A DNA stretch of 64,000 nucleotides from Roseibium suaedae (GCF_900142725.1 NZ_FRBW01000002.1:834710-898709); one strand, 5' to 3'. Shown: positions 43,925 to 54,472, numbered from the stretch's first letter. Notes: a model not told the origin generated them from the letters alone. A program made the numbers and translations.

Positions 43925-44974
43925 TCAGGGACGCAGATCTCCAACTGGAATTGCTCCAGCCCTGCGCCATTCCCGAGGCGTCATGCCAAACCATCGCCGT
44001 GCTGCGCGGGTAAAGTTCCCGACGGCAGAAAACCCGACACGATAGGCAATCTCGGACACAGGCAAAGGCGTCGTCCGCAAGAGATTGGAGGCAATCGCGC
44101 GACGTACATCATCGTGCAATTCCTGAAACTTGTGGCCTGTCTCAAACAGGCGCCTTTGCAAAACTCTCGGACTCATGCCGATTTCCTTTGCAACCATTCC
44201 GAGAGTGAGGTCAGGCGATGAGACGCCCGCCTGAATGATATCCCGGACATGGCCCGCAAAATCTGCCGCCTTAACCTGATCGGTCAACCGGCGTTCGCAC
44301 AGCTCGACCATGGCCGAATAGACTTCGGGGTCAGCCATTGGATTGGGAGCTTCCATGCGGCTCAGACAATAGACAATCCGGTTTCTTTCCGCCCGGAATG
44401 AAACCGACGGCCCGAATACCTGACGGTGCAGTTGCACATTTTCAGGAGGCGTCCTGGTCAGATCAACCTGTAGCGGATCAATTTTTGGTTCACCGAAACT
44501 GGATCTGAAACGCTCGACCACAAGCGCCGCATAGCGGTCAAGAAACTGATGCGGTTCCTGAACCGTCGGAACGAAAACCCAGTCAAAGTTGACCTTGCCG
44601 CCCCTGATCTCGACAGAGCAGTCACGAACGTCAAGGCCAAGACTGGAAAAGCGAACCATCGTCTGCAAAGCCACGAGTGGCGTGGGCGCAAACCGCATGG
44701 CCAGGGTCAGGAGCCGAAAGCCTCCCGAGTTTCCCTGCTTCAGGCTCCACCGCAGCCCAAAAAGCGGATCTCTTTGCTGTTCAGCAACCCGCTCGAGCAG
44801 AGCTATATACTTCTCCAGGGAGATGTAACCGTGATCCCAGCTTTCGGGCGGACCGAGCACAGGCCCGTGCCGGGCCGTGAAACTGCCAAGATCCAGCCCA
44901 AGCTGATCCAGGTAGCTGCTCAGACCCTTGATGACGCTTGCATGTATGCGATTTGAATTGAGAGGCTTGCCCAC
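43925..44974 (-). CDS. AraC-family transcriptional regulator with arabinose-binding-type N-domain
   Basis: A regulator of about 349 aa. The N-terminal ligand domain (NRIHASVIKGLSSYLDQLGLDL, then PLFGLRWSLKQGNSGGF) is the OruR/ToxT-like arabinose_bd type. The C-terminal domain has both helix-turn-helix units (LTLGMVAKEIGMSPRVLQRRLFETGHKF and LPVSEIAYRVGFSAVGNFTRAARRWFGMTPREWR). I chose the GTG at 44974, which has AGGTGG 4 nt upstream and starts near the conserved domain. An ATG at 45064 or GTG at 45121 would lengthen it. Targets are unknown; relatives often control amino-acid or lipid metabolism. Confidence 0.87.
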   Translation of the reverse strand: MGKPLNSNRIHASVIKGLSSYLDQLGLDLGSFTARHGPVLGPPESWDHGYISLEKYIALLERVAEQQRDPLFGLRWSLKQGNSGGFRLLTLAMRFAPTPLVALQTMVRFSSLGLDVRDCSVEIRGGKVNFDWVFVPTVQEPHQFLDRYAALVVERFRSSFGEPKIDPLQVDLTRTPPENVQLHRQVFGPSVSFRAERNRIVYCLSRMEAPNPMADPEVYSAMVELCERRLTDQVKAADFAGHVRDIIQAGVSSPDLTLGMVAKEIGMSPRVLQRRLFETGHKFQELHDDVRRAIASNLLRTTPLPVSEIAYRVGFSAVGNFTRAARRWFGMTPREWRRAGAIPVGDLRP

Positions 44975-45487
44975 TTTACCACCTGGCCGGATTGCCAAAA
45001 CGCCGAGATTTGCAAAACGCACAACGCCAGGAAACGGTCCCACCACATTTCCTTTGCAAGACATCTTTGCCTGCGCACCTAAACCGGATTGTACGCCCAG
45101 CTCAACAGAAGCTGAGACCACACACTGATTTATTTAGATCGGACGCAAGAGACAGTTTTCAACTCCCCTGCGGTAAAAACCTTGCAACCCTGTGCCCGAA
45201 GGGCAACCGGAAACGTCCACAAACCACGATTCGGCTGAAACCAGACCAGATCCGCTCCCACAGCAGTGAAAAGAAGGCCTAGAACAAGGTTCTCCGCAGT
45301 AGATGACACACTTTAACCCTTCTCCAGCGGAAACTATCCGGTCAGAATGGAAATTAAAGCCATCTGCGGGGTTCCTTCCCGCGACGCTTTTGCCTATAAG
45401 ACGCGCTCAGCCGACATAGTCTTTCATCATGGAACGAGCCGACCCGGCAGGTGCAAACCTGCGCGGCAACGGCCGCTGCGAGCCCCG
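44975..45487. other. Upstream region of carB
   Basis: If the AraC gene starts at 44974, this 513-bp region is non-coding. A TATAAG -10-like box is at 45395-45400. A possible hairpin GCGGG/CCCGC precedes it at about 45367-45384. No pyrimidine-attenuator leader could be recognised. An in-frame extension of carB to 45347 has no family sequence and is not supported. Confidence 0.4.
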
Positions 45488-48400
45488 ATGCCAAAACGCA
45501 CAGACATCTCCTCCATTCTCATCATTGGTGCAGGCCCGATCGTCATCGGCCAGGCCTGTGAATTCGACTATTCGGGCACGCAGGCCTGCAAGGCGCTCCG
45601 AGAAGAGGGCTACCGCATCATTCTGGTGAACTCCAACCCGGCGACGATCATGACCGATCCGGAGCTGGCGGATGCGACCTATATCGAGCCGATCACCCCG
45701 GAAATCGTTGCCAAGATCATTGAGAAGGAACGCCCGGACGCGCTCCTTCCGACCATGGGTGGCCAGACGGCGCTGAACTGCGCCCTCGCCCTGGAAGAAA
45801 TGGGTGTGCTCGAAGAGTTCGGCGTCGAGATGATCGGCGCCAAGGCTGACGTGATCGAGAAGGCGGAAGACCGCGAGAAGTTCCGCGCCGCGATGGATGT
45901 CATCGGGCTTGAGAACCCGCGTGCAGCGATCGCCTCCTCTCCCGCCATCCGCAACGAAGCTGGCAAGATCATCGGCTATGACCGCAATGTCGGCTTCATG
46001 GAAGCCATGCGCGCTCTGGACGACATTGGCCTGCCGGCCATCATCCGTCCGGCCTTCACCATGGGCGGCACCGGCGGCGGCGTTGCCTATAACCGGGAAG
46101 AGTTCGAAACCATTGCCCGCTCCGGCCTGGACGCTTCGCCGAACGGTCAGATCCTGATCGACGAAAGCCTGCTCGGCTGGAAGGAATACGAGATGGAAGT
46201 GGTCCGCGACAAGGCGGACAACTGCATCATCATCTGCTCGATCGAGAACTTCGATCCGATGGGCGTCCACACGGGAGATTCCATCACTGTCGCGCCGGCT
46301 CTGACGCTGACCGACAAGGAATACCAGATCATGCGCGACGCCTCGATCGCGGTTCTGCGCGAGATCGGCGTGGAAACCGGCGGCTCGAACGTGCAGTTCG
46401 CCGTGAACCCGGAAAATGGCCGCCTCGTCGTCATTGAGATGAACCCGCGCGTGTCCCGTTCCTCGGCTCTGGCGTCCAAGGCCACCGGCTTCCCGATCGC
46501 CAAGATCGCCGCGAAGCTGGCCTGCGGCTATACGCTCGATGAGCTGGAGAACGACATCACCGGCGGTGCAACCCCGGCTTCGTTCGAACCCTCCATCGAC
46601 TATGTGGTCACCAAGATCCCGCGCTTCGCCTTCGAGAAGTTCCCGGGCTCTGAACCGACCCTGACCACCGCGATGAAGTCGGTGGGTGAAGTGATGGCCA
46701 TTGGCCGCACTTTCCAGGAAAGCTTGCAGAAGGCCCTGCGCGGCCTTGAAACCGGCATGAACGGTCTCGATGAGGCTGAAATCCTGGGCCTCGGCCAGGG
46801 CGACGACACCAACGCGATCCGCGCTGCGATCTCCGTGCCGACGCCGACCCGTATCCTCAACGTTGCCCAGGCCATGCGCCTTGGCATGAGCCTTGAGGAC
46901 ATTCATGCGGCCAGCGGCATCAACCCCTGGTTCCTGGAGCAGATGCACGCCATCGTGAAGATGGAAGACAAGGTGCGCGAACACGGTCTGCCGCAGAACG
47001 CAAAGGCCCTGCGCCAGCTGAAGTCCATGGGCTTCTCCGACGCCCGCCTGGCTTCCCTGACCGACAAGGACGCTGCCGACGTTGCCAAGCTGCGCGACGA
47101 GCTGGACGTGCACCCGGTCTACAAGCGCATCGACACCTGCGCGGCAGAGTTCGCCTCCCCGACCGCCTACATGTACTCCACCTACGAAGCACCCTTCATG
47201 GGCGCTCCGGCCTGCGAGTCCAATCCTACGGACAAGAAGAAGGTCGTCATCCTCGGCGGCGGCCCGAACCGGATCGGCCAGGGCATCGAGTTCGACTATT
47301 GCTGCTGTCACGCGGCCTTCGCGCTTGAAGAAGCGGGCTACGAGACCATCATGGTCAACTGCAACCCGGAAACCGTTTCCACCGACTACGACACGTCAGA
47401 CCGCCTCTATTTCGAGCCGCTGACCGTTGAAGACGTTCTGGAAATCATCCGCACCGAACAGAAGAACGGCACCCTGCACGGCGTGATCGTCCAGTTCGGC
47501 GGCCAGACCCCGCTGAAGCTGGCTCAGGCTCTCGTGCGCGCCAATGTTCCGATCCTCGGCACCTCGCCGGACATGATCGACCTGGCCGAAGATCGTGACC
47601 GGTTCCAGAAACTGCTGATCAAGCTCGGCCTGAAGCAGCCGGAAAACGGCATCGCCTACTCCGTCGAACAGGGCCGCCTGATTGCTGGCAAGCTGGGCCT
47701 GCCGCTCGTTGTCCGCCCGTCCTATGTTCTAGGCGGCCGCGCGATGCAGATCATCCGTGATGAGGAAGCCCTCAACTCCTACCTGCTCGGCACCCTGCCG
47801 GAACTGGTTCCCGCCGAAGTGCGCGCCAAGTATCCGAACGACAAGACCGGTCAGATCAACACCGTTCTGGGCACCAACCCGCTGCTGTTCGACCGCTACC
47901 TGGAAGGCGCGATCGAAGTTGACGTCGACGCCCTGTGCGACGGCAAGGACGTGTTCGTCTGCGGTATCATGGAGCACATCGAGGAAGCCGGCATTCACTC
48001 CGGTGACAGCGCCTGCTCCCTGCCGCCGTTCTCCCTCTCGGCCGAAATGATCGACGAACTGAAGCGCCAGACCACGGCCATGGCTCTTGCCTTGGAAGTC
48101 GGCGGCCTGATGAACGTCCAGTACGCCATCAAGGGCGGCGAGATCTATGTGCTCGAAGTCAACCCGCGCGCGTCGCGAACGGTGCCCTTCGTCGCAAAGA
48201 CCATCGGTGAGCCGGTTGCCAAGATCGCAAGCCGCATCATGGCGGGCGAAAGCCTCGCCTCCTTCGGCCTGACCGAGAAGAAGCTGACACACGTTGCGGT
48301 CAAGGAAGCCGTGTTCCCCTTCGCCCGCTTCCCGGGTGTCGACACGATCCTCGGCCCGGAAATGCGCTCGACCGGTGAAGTCATGGGCCTCGACAAGGCC

Positions 48401-48850
48401 TTCCCGATTGCCTTTGCAAAGTCCCAGATCGCCAGCAACACGGCGGTTCCCGAATCCGGCACCGTGTTCGTCTCCATGCGCGATCAGGACAAGGCCGGCG
48501 TGGTCGATGCCTGCCGCCGCCTGTCGGAAGCCGGCTTCAAGATCATCGCCACCAGTGGAACCCAGAAGTACCTTGAGGAACAGGGAATTGCCTGTGACAA
48601 GGTCAACAAGGTGCTTGAAGGCCGTCCGCACATCGTTGATGCTATCAAGAACGGTGAGGTTCAGCTCGTCTTCAACACGACAGAAGGCGCACAGGCTCTC
48701 TCCGACAGCCGGTCCATGCGCCGCGCAGCCCTCCTGCAGAAGGTGCCGTATTACACGACGCTGGCAGGTTCGGTGGCCGCAGCAAAGGGAATTGTGGCCT
48801 ACAAGGCCGGAAACCTTGAAGTCAGGCCCTTGCAATCCTACTTCGGCTGA
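45488..48850 (+). CDS. carB: Carbamoyl-phosphate synthase large subunit
   Basis: A 1120-aa synthetase with two homologous ATP-grasp halves. The N-half begins [30 protein letters not shown], with [11 protein letters not shown] and [19 protein letters not shown]. The C-half has [34 protein letters not shown] and [17 protein letters not shown]. The C-terminal MGS-type allosteric domain has [16 protein letters not shown] and [22 protein letters not shown]. It makes carbamoyl phosphate with CarA. I chose the ATG at 45488 because it begins the family N-terminus. Confidence 0.98.
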   Translation: MPKRTDISSILIIGAGPIVIGQACEFDYSGTQACKALREEGYRIILVNSNPATIMTDPELADATYIEPITPEIVAKIIEKERPDALLPTMGGQTALNCALALEEMGVLEEFGVEMIGAKADVIEKAEDREKFRAAMDVIGLENPRAAIASSPAIRNEAGKIIGYDRNVGFMEAMRALDDIGLPAIIRPAFTMGGTGGGVAYNREEFETIARSGLDASPNGQILIDESLLGWKEYEMEVVRDKADNCIIICSIENFDPMGVHTGDSITVAPALTLTDKEYQIMRDASIAVLREIGVETGGSNVQFAVNPENGRLVVIEMNPRVSRSSALASKATGFPIAKIAAKLACGYTLDELENDITGGATPASFEPSIDYVVTKIPRFAFEKFPGSEPTLTTAMKSVGEVMAIGRTFQESLQKALRGLETGMNGLDEAEILGLGQGDDTNAIRAAISVPTPTRILNVAQAMRLGMSLEDIHAASGINPWFLEQMHAIVKMEDKVREHGLPQNAKALRQLKSMGFSDARLASLTDKDAADVAKLRDELDVHPVYKRIDTCAAEFASPTAYMYSTYEAPFMGAPACESNPTDKKKVVILGGGPNRIGQGIEFDYCCCHAAFALEEAGYETIMVNCNPETVSTDYDTSDRLYFEPLTVEDVLEIIRTEQKNGTLHGVIVQFGGQTPLKLAQALVRANVPILGTSPDMIDLAEDRDRFQKLLIKLGLKQPENGIAYSVEQGRLIAGKLGLPLVVRPSYVLGGRAMQIIRDEEALNSYLLGTLPELVPAEVRAKYPNDKTGQINTVLGTNPLLFDRYLEGAIEVDVDALCDGKDVFVCGIMEHIEEAGIHSGDSACSLPPFSLSAEMIDELKRQTTAMALALEVGGLMNVQYAIKGGEIYVLEVNPRASRTVPFVAKTIGEPVAKIASRIMAGESLASFGLTEKKLTHVAVKEAVFPFARFPGVDTILGPEMRSTGEVMGLDKAFPIAFAKSQIASNTAVPESGTVFVSMRDQDKAGVVDACRRLSEAGFKIIATSGTQKYLEEQGIACDKVNKVLEGRPHIVDAIKNGEVQLVFNTTEGAQALSDSRSMRRAALLQKVPYYTTLAGSVAAAKGIVAYKAGNLEVRPLQSYFG

Positions 48851-48871
48851 GCTGAGATTAGGTTCGAACCG

Positions 48872-48912
48872 GCCGGGAAAGATTCTCTTTCCCGGCTGGG
48901 TTCTTTTTTGTG
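48872..48912 (+). terminator. Intrinsic terminator after carB
   Basis: GCCGGGAAAGA (48872-48882) and TCTTTCCCGGC (48886-48896) form an 11-bp stem with a 3-nt loop, followed after TGGG by a TTCTTTTTT tail. Confidence 0.85.
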
Positions 48913-48964
48913 ACGTGCGGTTCCGTGAAAAGGCGGGACCCAATAAGCTGAAGGTCTGAGACCA

Positions 48965-49438
48965 ATGGAAAAAGTTCCGATGACCTCCGCCGGATACGCG
49001 ATGCTTCAGGCTGAGCTGAAGGAGCGTACTTCCGTCGAGCGCCCGCGCATTGTTGATGCGATCTCGGAAGCTCGTGCTCATGGCGATTTGTCGGAAAACG
49101 CCGAATATCACGCTGCAAAGGAAGCGCAGAGCCACAATGAAGGCCGCATTGCGGAACTCGAAGACAAGCTTTCGCGCGCCGAAGTCATTGACGTGACCAA
49201 GCTGTCCGGCGACACCATCAAGTTTGGAGCCACGGTGAACCTCATCGACGAGGACACCGAGGAAGAGAAGAAATACATGATCGTTGGCGACGTCGAATCC
49301 GACGTGAAGCAGAACAAGATCTCGATTTCTTCCCCGATCGCACGTGCGCTGATCGGCAAGACCGTTGGCGATACCGTGGAAGTGGCCGCTCCTGGCGGCG
49401 CCCGTTCCTATGAGATCGTTGGCGTGAACTACCTCTGA
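48965..49438 (+). CDS. greA: Transcription elongation factor GreA
   Basis: A 157-aa GreA. The N-terminal coiled coil has [64 protein letters not shown], including the acidic tip D-L-S-E-N-A-E-Y. The C-terminal FKBP-like domain ends [23 protein letters not shown]. It rescues backtracked RNA polymerase by stimulating transcript cleavage. A strong terminator follows. Confidence 0.97.
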   Translation: MEKVPMTSAGYAMLQAELKERTSVERPRIVDAISEARAHGDLSENAEYHAAKEAQSHNEGRIAELEDKLSRAEVIDVTKLSGDTIKFGATVNLIDEDTEEEKKYMIVGDVESDVKQNKISISSPIARALIGKTVGDTVEVAAPGGARSYEIVGVNYL

Positions 49439-49480
49439 GGTCTCTGTGCCGGTCCTCCGGCACCAGGTCCAGGATTTTGA

Positions 49481-49508
49481 AAATGCCCGCGTTTTCGCGG
49501 GCATTTTT
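49481..49508 (+). terminator. Intrinsic terminator after greA
   Basis: AAATGCCCGCG / CGCGGGCATTT with a TTTT loop and a T5 tail. Confidence 0.9.
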
Positions 49509-49636
49509 GCATCCGGGGTCCTGCGGCAAGCACTCCCTTGAAGCCCCGCAGTTTACCCTTATGCACACCACAATTTGACCTTGCGGATTATGCTTCTACA
49601 ATACCCGTCAGATTTCCGCGGCACAGGAGAAGCGGA

Positions 49637-50146
49637 ATGGACCTTCTCGACACTCTCAGCATCAGTTTCTTGACTGTTGCCGTCCCGGTCTTTGCCCTCA
49701 GAACCTCCGCATACTGGGCGCTGCCTTTCCGGGAAAAATGCCTTATCCGGCGGCTCATGGCCAGGCGGGAAGCGCCGCTTGGTCTGGGGAGCCGCTTGTT
49801 CACCGGCTTCATCGTCGTGGGCGGCCTGTCTTTCGCCCTGCTCCACGGCCTCGTTTTTCTCGCGGGAGATTCGCAGCCCTGGCAGGACGGGCTCGGGGCA
49901 CAGGTCAATTCAGGCCTGGAAGCCATTGGCACAGGCACGGGCAGGCTTCTGGCCAATCAGGTGCTGCCGGTGAAGATCCTGTCGACAGCCTTCATTCTTG
50001 CGGTCTCACTGACCGTGATGATCACGTCTTTCAGGGAAATGCGGCTTATCCACCGCCTGCGCAACAAGACAGCGCCGCGCCGGAATGCCGCTCAGGCAAC
50101 GTCCTGGGACCACGGCAACAGCCCTCATTCCCCTGCAGCGGTGTGA
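49637..50146 (+). CDS. Hypothetical membrane protein
   Basis: A 169-aa protein with about three predicted membrane segments (ISFLTVAVPVFALRTSAYWAL, LFTGFIVVGGLSFALLHGLVFLA and LSTAFILAVSLTVMITSF), with basic loops between the first and second. I chose the ATG at 49637, preceded by CAGGAGAAGC; a longer frame has no start signal. I do not recognise a family. It is followed by a mosaic intergenic repeat. Confidence 0.6.
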   Translation: MDLLDTLSISFLTVAVPVFALRTSAYWALPFREKCLIRRLMARREAPLGLGSRLFTGFIVVGGLSFALLHGLVFLAGDSQPWQDGLGAQVNSGLEAIGTGTGRLLANQVLPVKILSTAFILAVSLTVMITSFREMRLIHRLRNKTAPRRNAAQATSWDHGNSPHSPAAV

Positions 50147-50220
50147 TCCGGATCCCCGGATCAGAAGCACTGGTGTCCGGTTAAGATTGCCTGCGGTTGA
50201 TGGACAAACGGTGCGGCAGG

Positions 50221-50369
50221 CTCCAATCTCCCCCCTTGCGGGGGAGATGCCCCCAAATTGGGGGCAGAGGGGGGCATAAGCCCCTCGGAGCATCACATTT
50301 TTTCTGAGTACGCCGAAACCTTACCCCCCTCTGTCAGCTGTCGCTGACATCTCCCCCGCAGGGGTGGAG
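50221..50369. repeat. Mosaic inverted intergenic repeat (RIME-like)
   Basis: Two related blocks of about 50-58 bp face each other. The left block (50221-50278) has CTCCCCCCTTGCGGGGGAG, then CCCCCAAATTGGGGG, then CAGAGGGGGGCAT. The right block (50321-50369), read on the opposite strand, has CTCCACCCCTGCGGGGGAG, then GTCAGCGACAGCTGAC, then AGAGGGGGGTAA. Outer arms match while the inner hairpins differ, as in the Rhizobium intergenic mosaic elements. Each block can fold alone and both can pair together. The gap is otherwise empty. Confidence 0.75.
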
Positions 50370-50499
50370 ACGGGCGTATGCCGCGCCGCTTTCATGTCTC
50401 ATCCAGCCTTGATCCGAAAATCAGATCTGATTTCAATGCCTTGATTGAAGCTCCGAAATTTAAAACGGACAGCAATGGGATCAGAAGCCTCCTGACGGA

Positions 50500-50994
50500 T
50501 CAGCCAAGTGAGATCGGAACGACAGGCTCGTCCTTTGTGCGGCGGATGGTCAGGGCGGTGCGGACGCTGTCCACATTCGGAGCTGCGGTCAGCTCACGGA
50601 TGATGAAGTTCTGGAAACTCTGCAGGTCCGGCGCAACGCACTTGAGCAGGAAATCCACTTCCCCGGACAGCATGTAGCTCTCGCGGACAATCGACCAGGA
50701 TTTCACGGTTTCCTCGAAAGCGATCAGATCCGCTTCGGTCTGGCTGTGCAGCCCGACCATGGCAAAGGCAGTGACATCATAACCGAGCTGCTTTTCATCC
50801 AGCAGCGTGCGGTAGCCATGAATGAGGCCAGCCTCTTCCAGAGCCCGGACACGCCGGAGACAGGGAGGCGCCGAGATACCGACCCGGCGGGCCAGCTCGA
50901 CATTCGTCATGCGGCCGTCATCCTGCAGCTCTTTCAAGATGTGCCAGTCGATCGCGTCAAGCCGAGCTTTCAAAACAGTCTCCTTGCCGGACAC
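50500..50994 (-). CDS. Lrp/AsnC-family transcriptional regulator
   Basis: A 164-aa Lrp-type regulator. The N-terminal helix-turn-helix is LDAIDWHILKELQDDGRMTNVELARRVGISAPPCLRRVRALEEAGLIHGY, and the C-terminal RAM/ferredoxin-like ligand domain has AFAMVGLHSQTEAD and VRESYMLSGEVDFLLKCVAPD. It is alone on the minus strand and divergent from the ELM1-like gene. Its amino-acid effector is unknown. Confidence 0.92.
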   Translation of the reverse strand: MSGKETVLKARLDAIDWHILKELQDDGRMTNVELARRVGISAPPCLRRVRALEEAGLIHGYRTLLDEKQLGYDVTAFAMVGLHSQTEADLIAFEETVKSWSIVRESYMLSGEVDFLLKCVAPDLQSFQNFIIRELTAAPNVDSVRTALTIRRTKDEPVVPISLG

Positions 50995-51154
50995 ATGCCG
51001 GACAGCGGTTCACCCGCACCACCCTCATCCGGGCGCTGCGGCTAATATCATTTCAGCGGAAGTATGATTTTTTGCGCATCCGTGCAAGACTATAACAAAT
51101 TCACGCATGATTCTGAAAGATAACGTTGGGAGCCCGCTGGTCCGGGCATGAGCC

Positions 51155-52159
51155 GTGCCGCCGCATTCCGAACTCAACTGCTGGATCATTACCGACGGCA
51201 AGGCAGGCGACGAGATGCAATGCATCGCTGTCGCGGAAGCCATCGGATGCCGCTACGAATTGCGGCGTGTTCATCCCAAAGCCCCTTTCACCTGGTTCAT
51301 GCCGAAGGGCCCGATCGACCCGCGCGAAGGTCCAGGCCGGCCTGGAAGCCCGATTGCCCCACCCTATCCGGATCTCGCCATCGGCTCGGGCCGCAGGGCC
51401 ATCGCCTATCTGCGCAAGGTCAAGAGCGCCAGCAAGGGCCGGACCTTTACCGTGTGCCTGAAGGATCCGCGCACGGGCACAGGAACGGCTGACCTGATCT
51501 GGGTGCCTGAACACGACCGCCTGCGTGGCCCCAACGTTCTGGTCTCGCCAACCGCTCCCCACAGGTTCCCGGCCGAGAGGCTCAATGCGTTGCGCTTTGC
51601 GCCCCATCCCGCGCTGGATGATCTGCCCGCCCCGCGCGTTGCCGTGCTTGTGGGCGGCAACAGCCGCCACCACACTTTTACCCAGTCTGATTGCGAGGCC
51701 TTTCTGGAAGGGCTCAGAGCCTGGGCCGCTCATTCCGCTGCCCATCTGATGATCACTGCCTCCCGCCGCACTCCCGAGTTCCTGACCAGCCAGCTGAAGG
51801 ATCTTGCGCGGGAAGGACGCCACGTGATGTGGACCGGAAAGGGAGAGAATCCCCTCGCCAGTTACCTTGCGAAAGCTGACGCGGTGGTGGTTACGGCCGA
51901 TTCGACCAACATGATTGGAGAGGCTGCGGGCACCGGTGCCCCGGTTCATGTGTTCCATCCGGGCGGCGGTCACGCAAAAATCAACCGCTTCTTGGGGAAT
52001 TTGGACCGTTTGGGGATCATTCACCCCTTTCCCGGCCCCATGAAAACCACTACCTACGATCCGCTGGACCCGACCGGAGACATTGCCAAGGCCATCTTGA
52101 AGGCCATGGGCATACCGGATGGGCAACAAGACGAACAGGAACAAGGCACAGCGTTATGA
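51155..52159 (+). CDS. ELM1-family (DUF1022) protein
   Basis: A 334-aa protein of the bacterial branch of the mitochondrial-fission ELM1 family. Recognisable parts are [67 protein letters not shown] and [22 protein letters not shown], which give a glycosyltransferase GT-B-like look. It starts with GTG. It overlaps trxB by 4 bp (ATGA), so the two are cotranslated. Biochemical function in bacteria is not established. Confidence 0.88.
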   Translation: MPPHSELNCWIITDGKAGDEMQCIAVAEAIGCRYELRRVHPKAPFTWFMPKGPIDPREGPGRPGSPIAPPYPDLAIGSGRRAIAYLRKVKSASKGRTFTVCLKDPRTGTGTADLIWVPEHDRLRGPNVLVSPTAPHRFPAERLNALRFAPHPALDDLPAPRVAVLVGGNSRHHTFTQSDCEAFLEGLRAWAAHSAAHLMITASRRTPEFLTSQLKDLAREGRHVMWTGKGENPLASYLAKADAVVVTADSTNMIGEAAGTGAPVHVFHPGGGHAKINRFLGNLDRLGIIHPFPGPMKTTTYDPLDPTGDIAKAILKAMGIPDGQQDEQEQGTAL

Positions 52160-53121
52160 CCACAGAGCACAGCAAGCTTCTCATCATCGGATCCGGACCG
52201 GCGGGTTATACCGCGGCGATCTATGCTGCGCGTGCCATGATGCAGCCGACCCTGATTGCCGGCATCCAGCCGGGCGGTCAGCTGACCATCACTTATGAAG
52301 TCGAAAACTATCCGGGCTTTGCCGATCCGATCCAGGGTCCCTGGCTCATGGAACAGATGCAGAAGCAGGCAGAGAACGTCGGCACCAAGATCGTCTATGA
52401 CACGATCACCAAGGCTGACCTCGCCGCCCGTCCGTTCCGCTTCGAGGCCGACGGCGGCACTGTCTATACGGCAGACGCAGTCGTTATCGCCACAGGCGCC
52501 CAGGCCCGCTGGCTCGGCATCTCTTCCGAGCAGGATTTCATGGGCGCTGGCGTTTCCGCGTGCGCGACCTGCGACGGCTTCTTCTACCGGAACCGCGAAG
52601 TCGTGGTTGTCGGCGGCGGCAACACCGCCGTTGAAGAAGCGCTTTACCTTGCAAACCTTGCCTCCAAGGTGACGCTGGTTCACCGCCGCGACAGCCTGCG
52701 CGCTGAAAAGATCCTGCAGGACCGCCTCTTCTCAAACCCGAAGATCGAAGTGATCTGGGATCACGCGGTTGACGAAATCCTGGGCGGCGGCATGCCCAAG
52801 GCTGTCACCGGCGTGCGGCTGAAGAGCATGTTGAGCGGCGAGACCCGCGAAGTGAAGACCGACGGCGTGTTCATCGCCATCGGCCACGCCCCGGCTGTCG
52901 ATCTCTTCCGCGATCAGCTCGAACTCAAGCCGAACGGCTATCTGATGACTGCCCCGGATTCCACCAAGACCTCCATCCCGGGTGTTTTCGCAGCAGGCGA
53001 TGTGACCGACGACATCTACCGCCAGGCGGTCACCGCCGCCGGCATGGGCTGCATGGCAGCCCTTGAAGCCGAGCGCTATCTGGCCGAACATGAAGCCGCG
53101 AACTCTCAGATCGCCGGATAA
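52156..53121 (+). CDS. trxB: Thioredoxin-disulfide reductase
   Basis: A 321-aa flavoprotein. The FAD-binding fold starts [20 protein letters not shown], the redox pair is C136-A-T-C139, the NADPH fold is [30 protein letters not shown], and the C-terminal FAD motif is [11 protein letters not shown]. It reduces thioredoxin with NADPH. The LysR gene 56 bp downstream is the LsrB-like partner seen next to trxB in Rhizobium relatives. Confidence 0.96.
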   Translation: MTTEHSKLLIIGSGPAGYTAAIYAARAMMQPTLIAGIQPGGQLTITYEVENYPGFADPIQGPWLMEQMQKQAENVGTKIVYDTITKADLAARPFRFEADGGTVYTADAVVIATGAQARWLGISSEQDFMGAGVSACATCDGFFYRNREVVVVGGGNTAVEEALYLANLASKVTLVHRRDSLRAEKILQDRLFSNPKIEVIWDHAVDEILGGGMPKAVTGVRLKSMLSGETREVKTDGVFIAIGHAPAVDLFRDQLELKPNGYLMTAPDSTKTSIPGVFAAGDVTDDIYRQAVTAAGMGCMAALEAERYLAEHEAANSQIAG

Positions 53122-53177
53122 GAACAGACGCCGCGTTGGACGGGCAAAGCGGATTTGATCCGCCGGAGGCTTAAACG

Positions 53178-54074
53178 ATGGATTGGGACAAACTGCGCAT
53201 CTTCCAGGCGGCCGCCCAGGCAGGGAGCTTTACCCATGCCGGCGACATGCTGAACATGAGCCAGTCTGCGGTCAGCCGTCAGGTCAGTGCCTTGGAGCAT
53301 GACCTGCGGGTGCCGCTGTTCCACCGCCATGCCCGTGGCCTGCTGCTGACGGAACAGGGTGAACTCCTGTTCCGGACAGCCCGGGAAGTCATGATGAAGC
53401 TGGATGCCGTCCAGAGCCGTCTGACGGACACGCGGGAAAAGCCGTCAGGCACCTTGAAGGTCACGACGACCGTGGGTCTTGGCTCCACCTGGCTCACGTC
53501 CCGCATCGCTGATTTCGTCAATATGTACCCGGATGTGCAGCTGCACTTGCTTCTGGATGATGACGAACTGGATCTTGGCATGCGCGAGGCAGATGTCGCC
53601 ATCCGCCTGCGTCAGCCCACACAGCCCGACCTGATCCAGCGCAAGCTCTTCACGGTGCATTTCCACGTCTTCGCCTCCCCGGCCTATCTGAAGAGCCACG
53701 GGACGCCCAAAGCGATTTCGGAAATCGACAAGCACCGGATCATCACCTTCGGCGAACAAGCCCCCGCCTATCTGCGCGACATGAACTGGCTGGAGTCTGC
53801 CGACCGGCCGCCGCTCGATCCGCGCCGGTCAGCCGTGAAGCTGAACAATCTGGTGGCCATCAAGCGCGCTGTACAGTCTGGCGTCGGCATCGCCATCCTG
53901 CCGGATTACATCATCGAGAAGGATTCCAACCTCGTTCAGGTCCTGAGCGAGATGGAAGAAAGGATTCCTTCCTTCGACACCTATTTCGTTTATCCGGCAG
54001 AACTGAAAAATACGGCCCGCATCACCGCTTTCCGCGACTTCCTGATTTCCAGCGCGGAAAACTGGGCCTTCTGA
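53178..54074 (+). CDS. lsrB: LysR-family regulator, LsrB/VtlR type
   Basis: A 298-aa LysR regulator starting MDWDKLRIFQAAAQAGSFTHAGDMLNMSQSAVSRQVSALEHDLRVPLFHRHARGLLLTEQG, followed by a substrate domain with TTTVGLGSTWLTSRIADFVNMYPDVQL. This protein downstream of trxB matches LsrB (Sinorhizobium, Agrobacterium) and VtlR (Brucella), which act in oxidative stress, envelope biology and host interaction and, in Brucella, activate an AbcR small RNA. Here too an AbcR-like RNA follows directly. The start has a weak ribosome-binding site (CCGGAGG). Confidence 0.88.
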   Translation: MDWDKLRIFQAAAQAGSFTHAGDMLNMSQSAVSRQVSALEHDLRVPLFHRHARGLLLTEQGELLFRTAREVMMKLDAVQSRLTDTREKPSGTLKVTTTVGLGSTWLTSRIADFVNMYPDVQLHLLLDDDELDLGMREADVAIRLRQPTQPDLIQRKLFTVHFHVFASPAYLKSHGTPKAISEIDKHRIITFGEQAPAYLRDMNWLESADRPPLDPRRSAVKLNNLVAIKRAVQSGVGIAILPDYIIEKDSNLVQVLSEMEERIPSFDTYFVYPAELKNTARITAFRDFLISSAENWAF

Positions 54075-54337
54075 ATCAGGGCAGAGCCCTGCCCAAAATT
54101 CAATCAGACCAGCATCTGCACATTCCACATGCATAGTTCGGGGGCACGCACTGCCTCAAGGCTGCTTCACGCGCAAGGAGACGGTCCGGTCCCATGCGCA
54201 AAAATGACCCGGCGCACAATAAAATCCTTTTAGTTTGAACAACATAGGCCGGTATTTCCAAGCCATACACTTTTCGCATAGCAGCATTGCACGGATGCCT
54301 CTTGTTTCAGCAGCTTGTGCACTGCATATAAGCATCA

Positions 54338-54472
54338 CTGTTGGTGCTTCGGCGACACACCTTCCTCCCAGTGTCGCCTGAAATTCCAGCTGTTCCCCTC
54401 TGGAAGGTGATTCCACTGATTTTTCAGTGAATCGATTCAAACTGCCGGGTCTTTTGACCCGGCATTTTTTTT
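54338..54472 (+). ncRNA. abcR1: AbcR-like small RNA (alpha-r15 family candidate)
   Basis: A free-standing transcription unit downstream of lsrB, where Rhizobium-group AbcR RNAs are encoded. A TATAAG -10 box is at 54327-54332, giving a start near 54338. The first hairpin is a perfect 8-bp stem GGCGACAC (54351-54358) / GTGTCGCC (54371-54378) with the loop ACCTTCCTCCCA. The second is TTCCAG (54384-54389) / CTGGAA (54400-54405) with loop CTGTTCCCCT. A third, CACTGA (54414-54419) / TCAGTG (54424-54429), precedes a terminator TGCCGGGTC (54443-54451) / GACCCGGCA (54456-54464) with eight T residues. CCTCCC loops are the anti-Shine-Dalgarno seed of this family. The 5' end is inferred. Confidence 0.75.

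Noticed and set aside
45407..47311. 634-codon minus-strand open frame
   Set aside because: Antisense to carB over its whole length; no family sequence.
47729..49504. 591-codon minus-strand open frame
   Set aside because: Antisense to the end of carB and all of greA, crossing two terminators.
54075..54100. GGGCAG-AGCC-CTGCCC hairpin as lsrB terminator
   Set aside because: Short stem and no T-tract follow; possibly a processing site, but unsupported.
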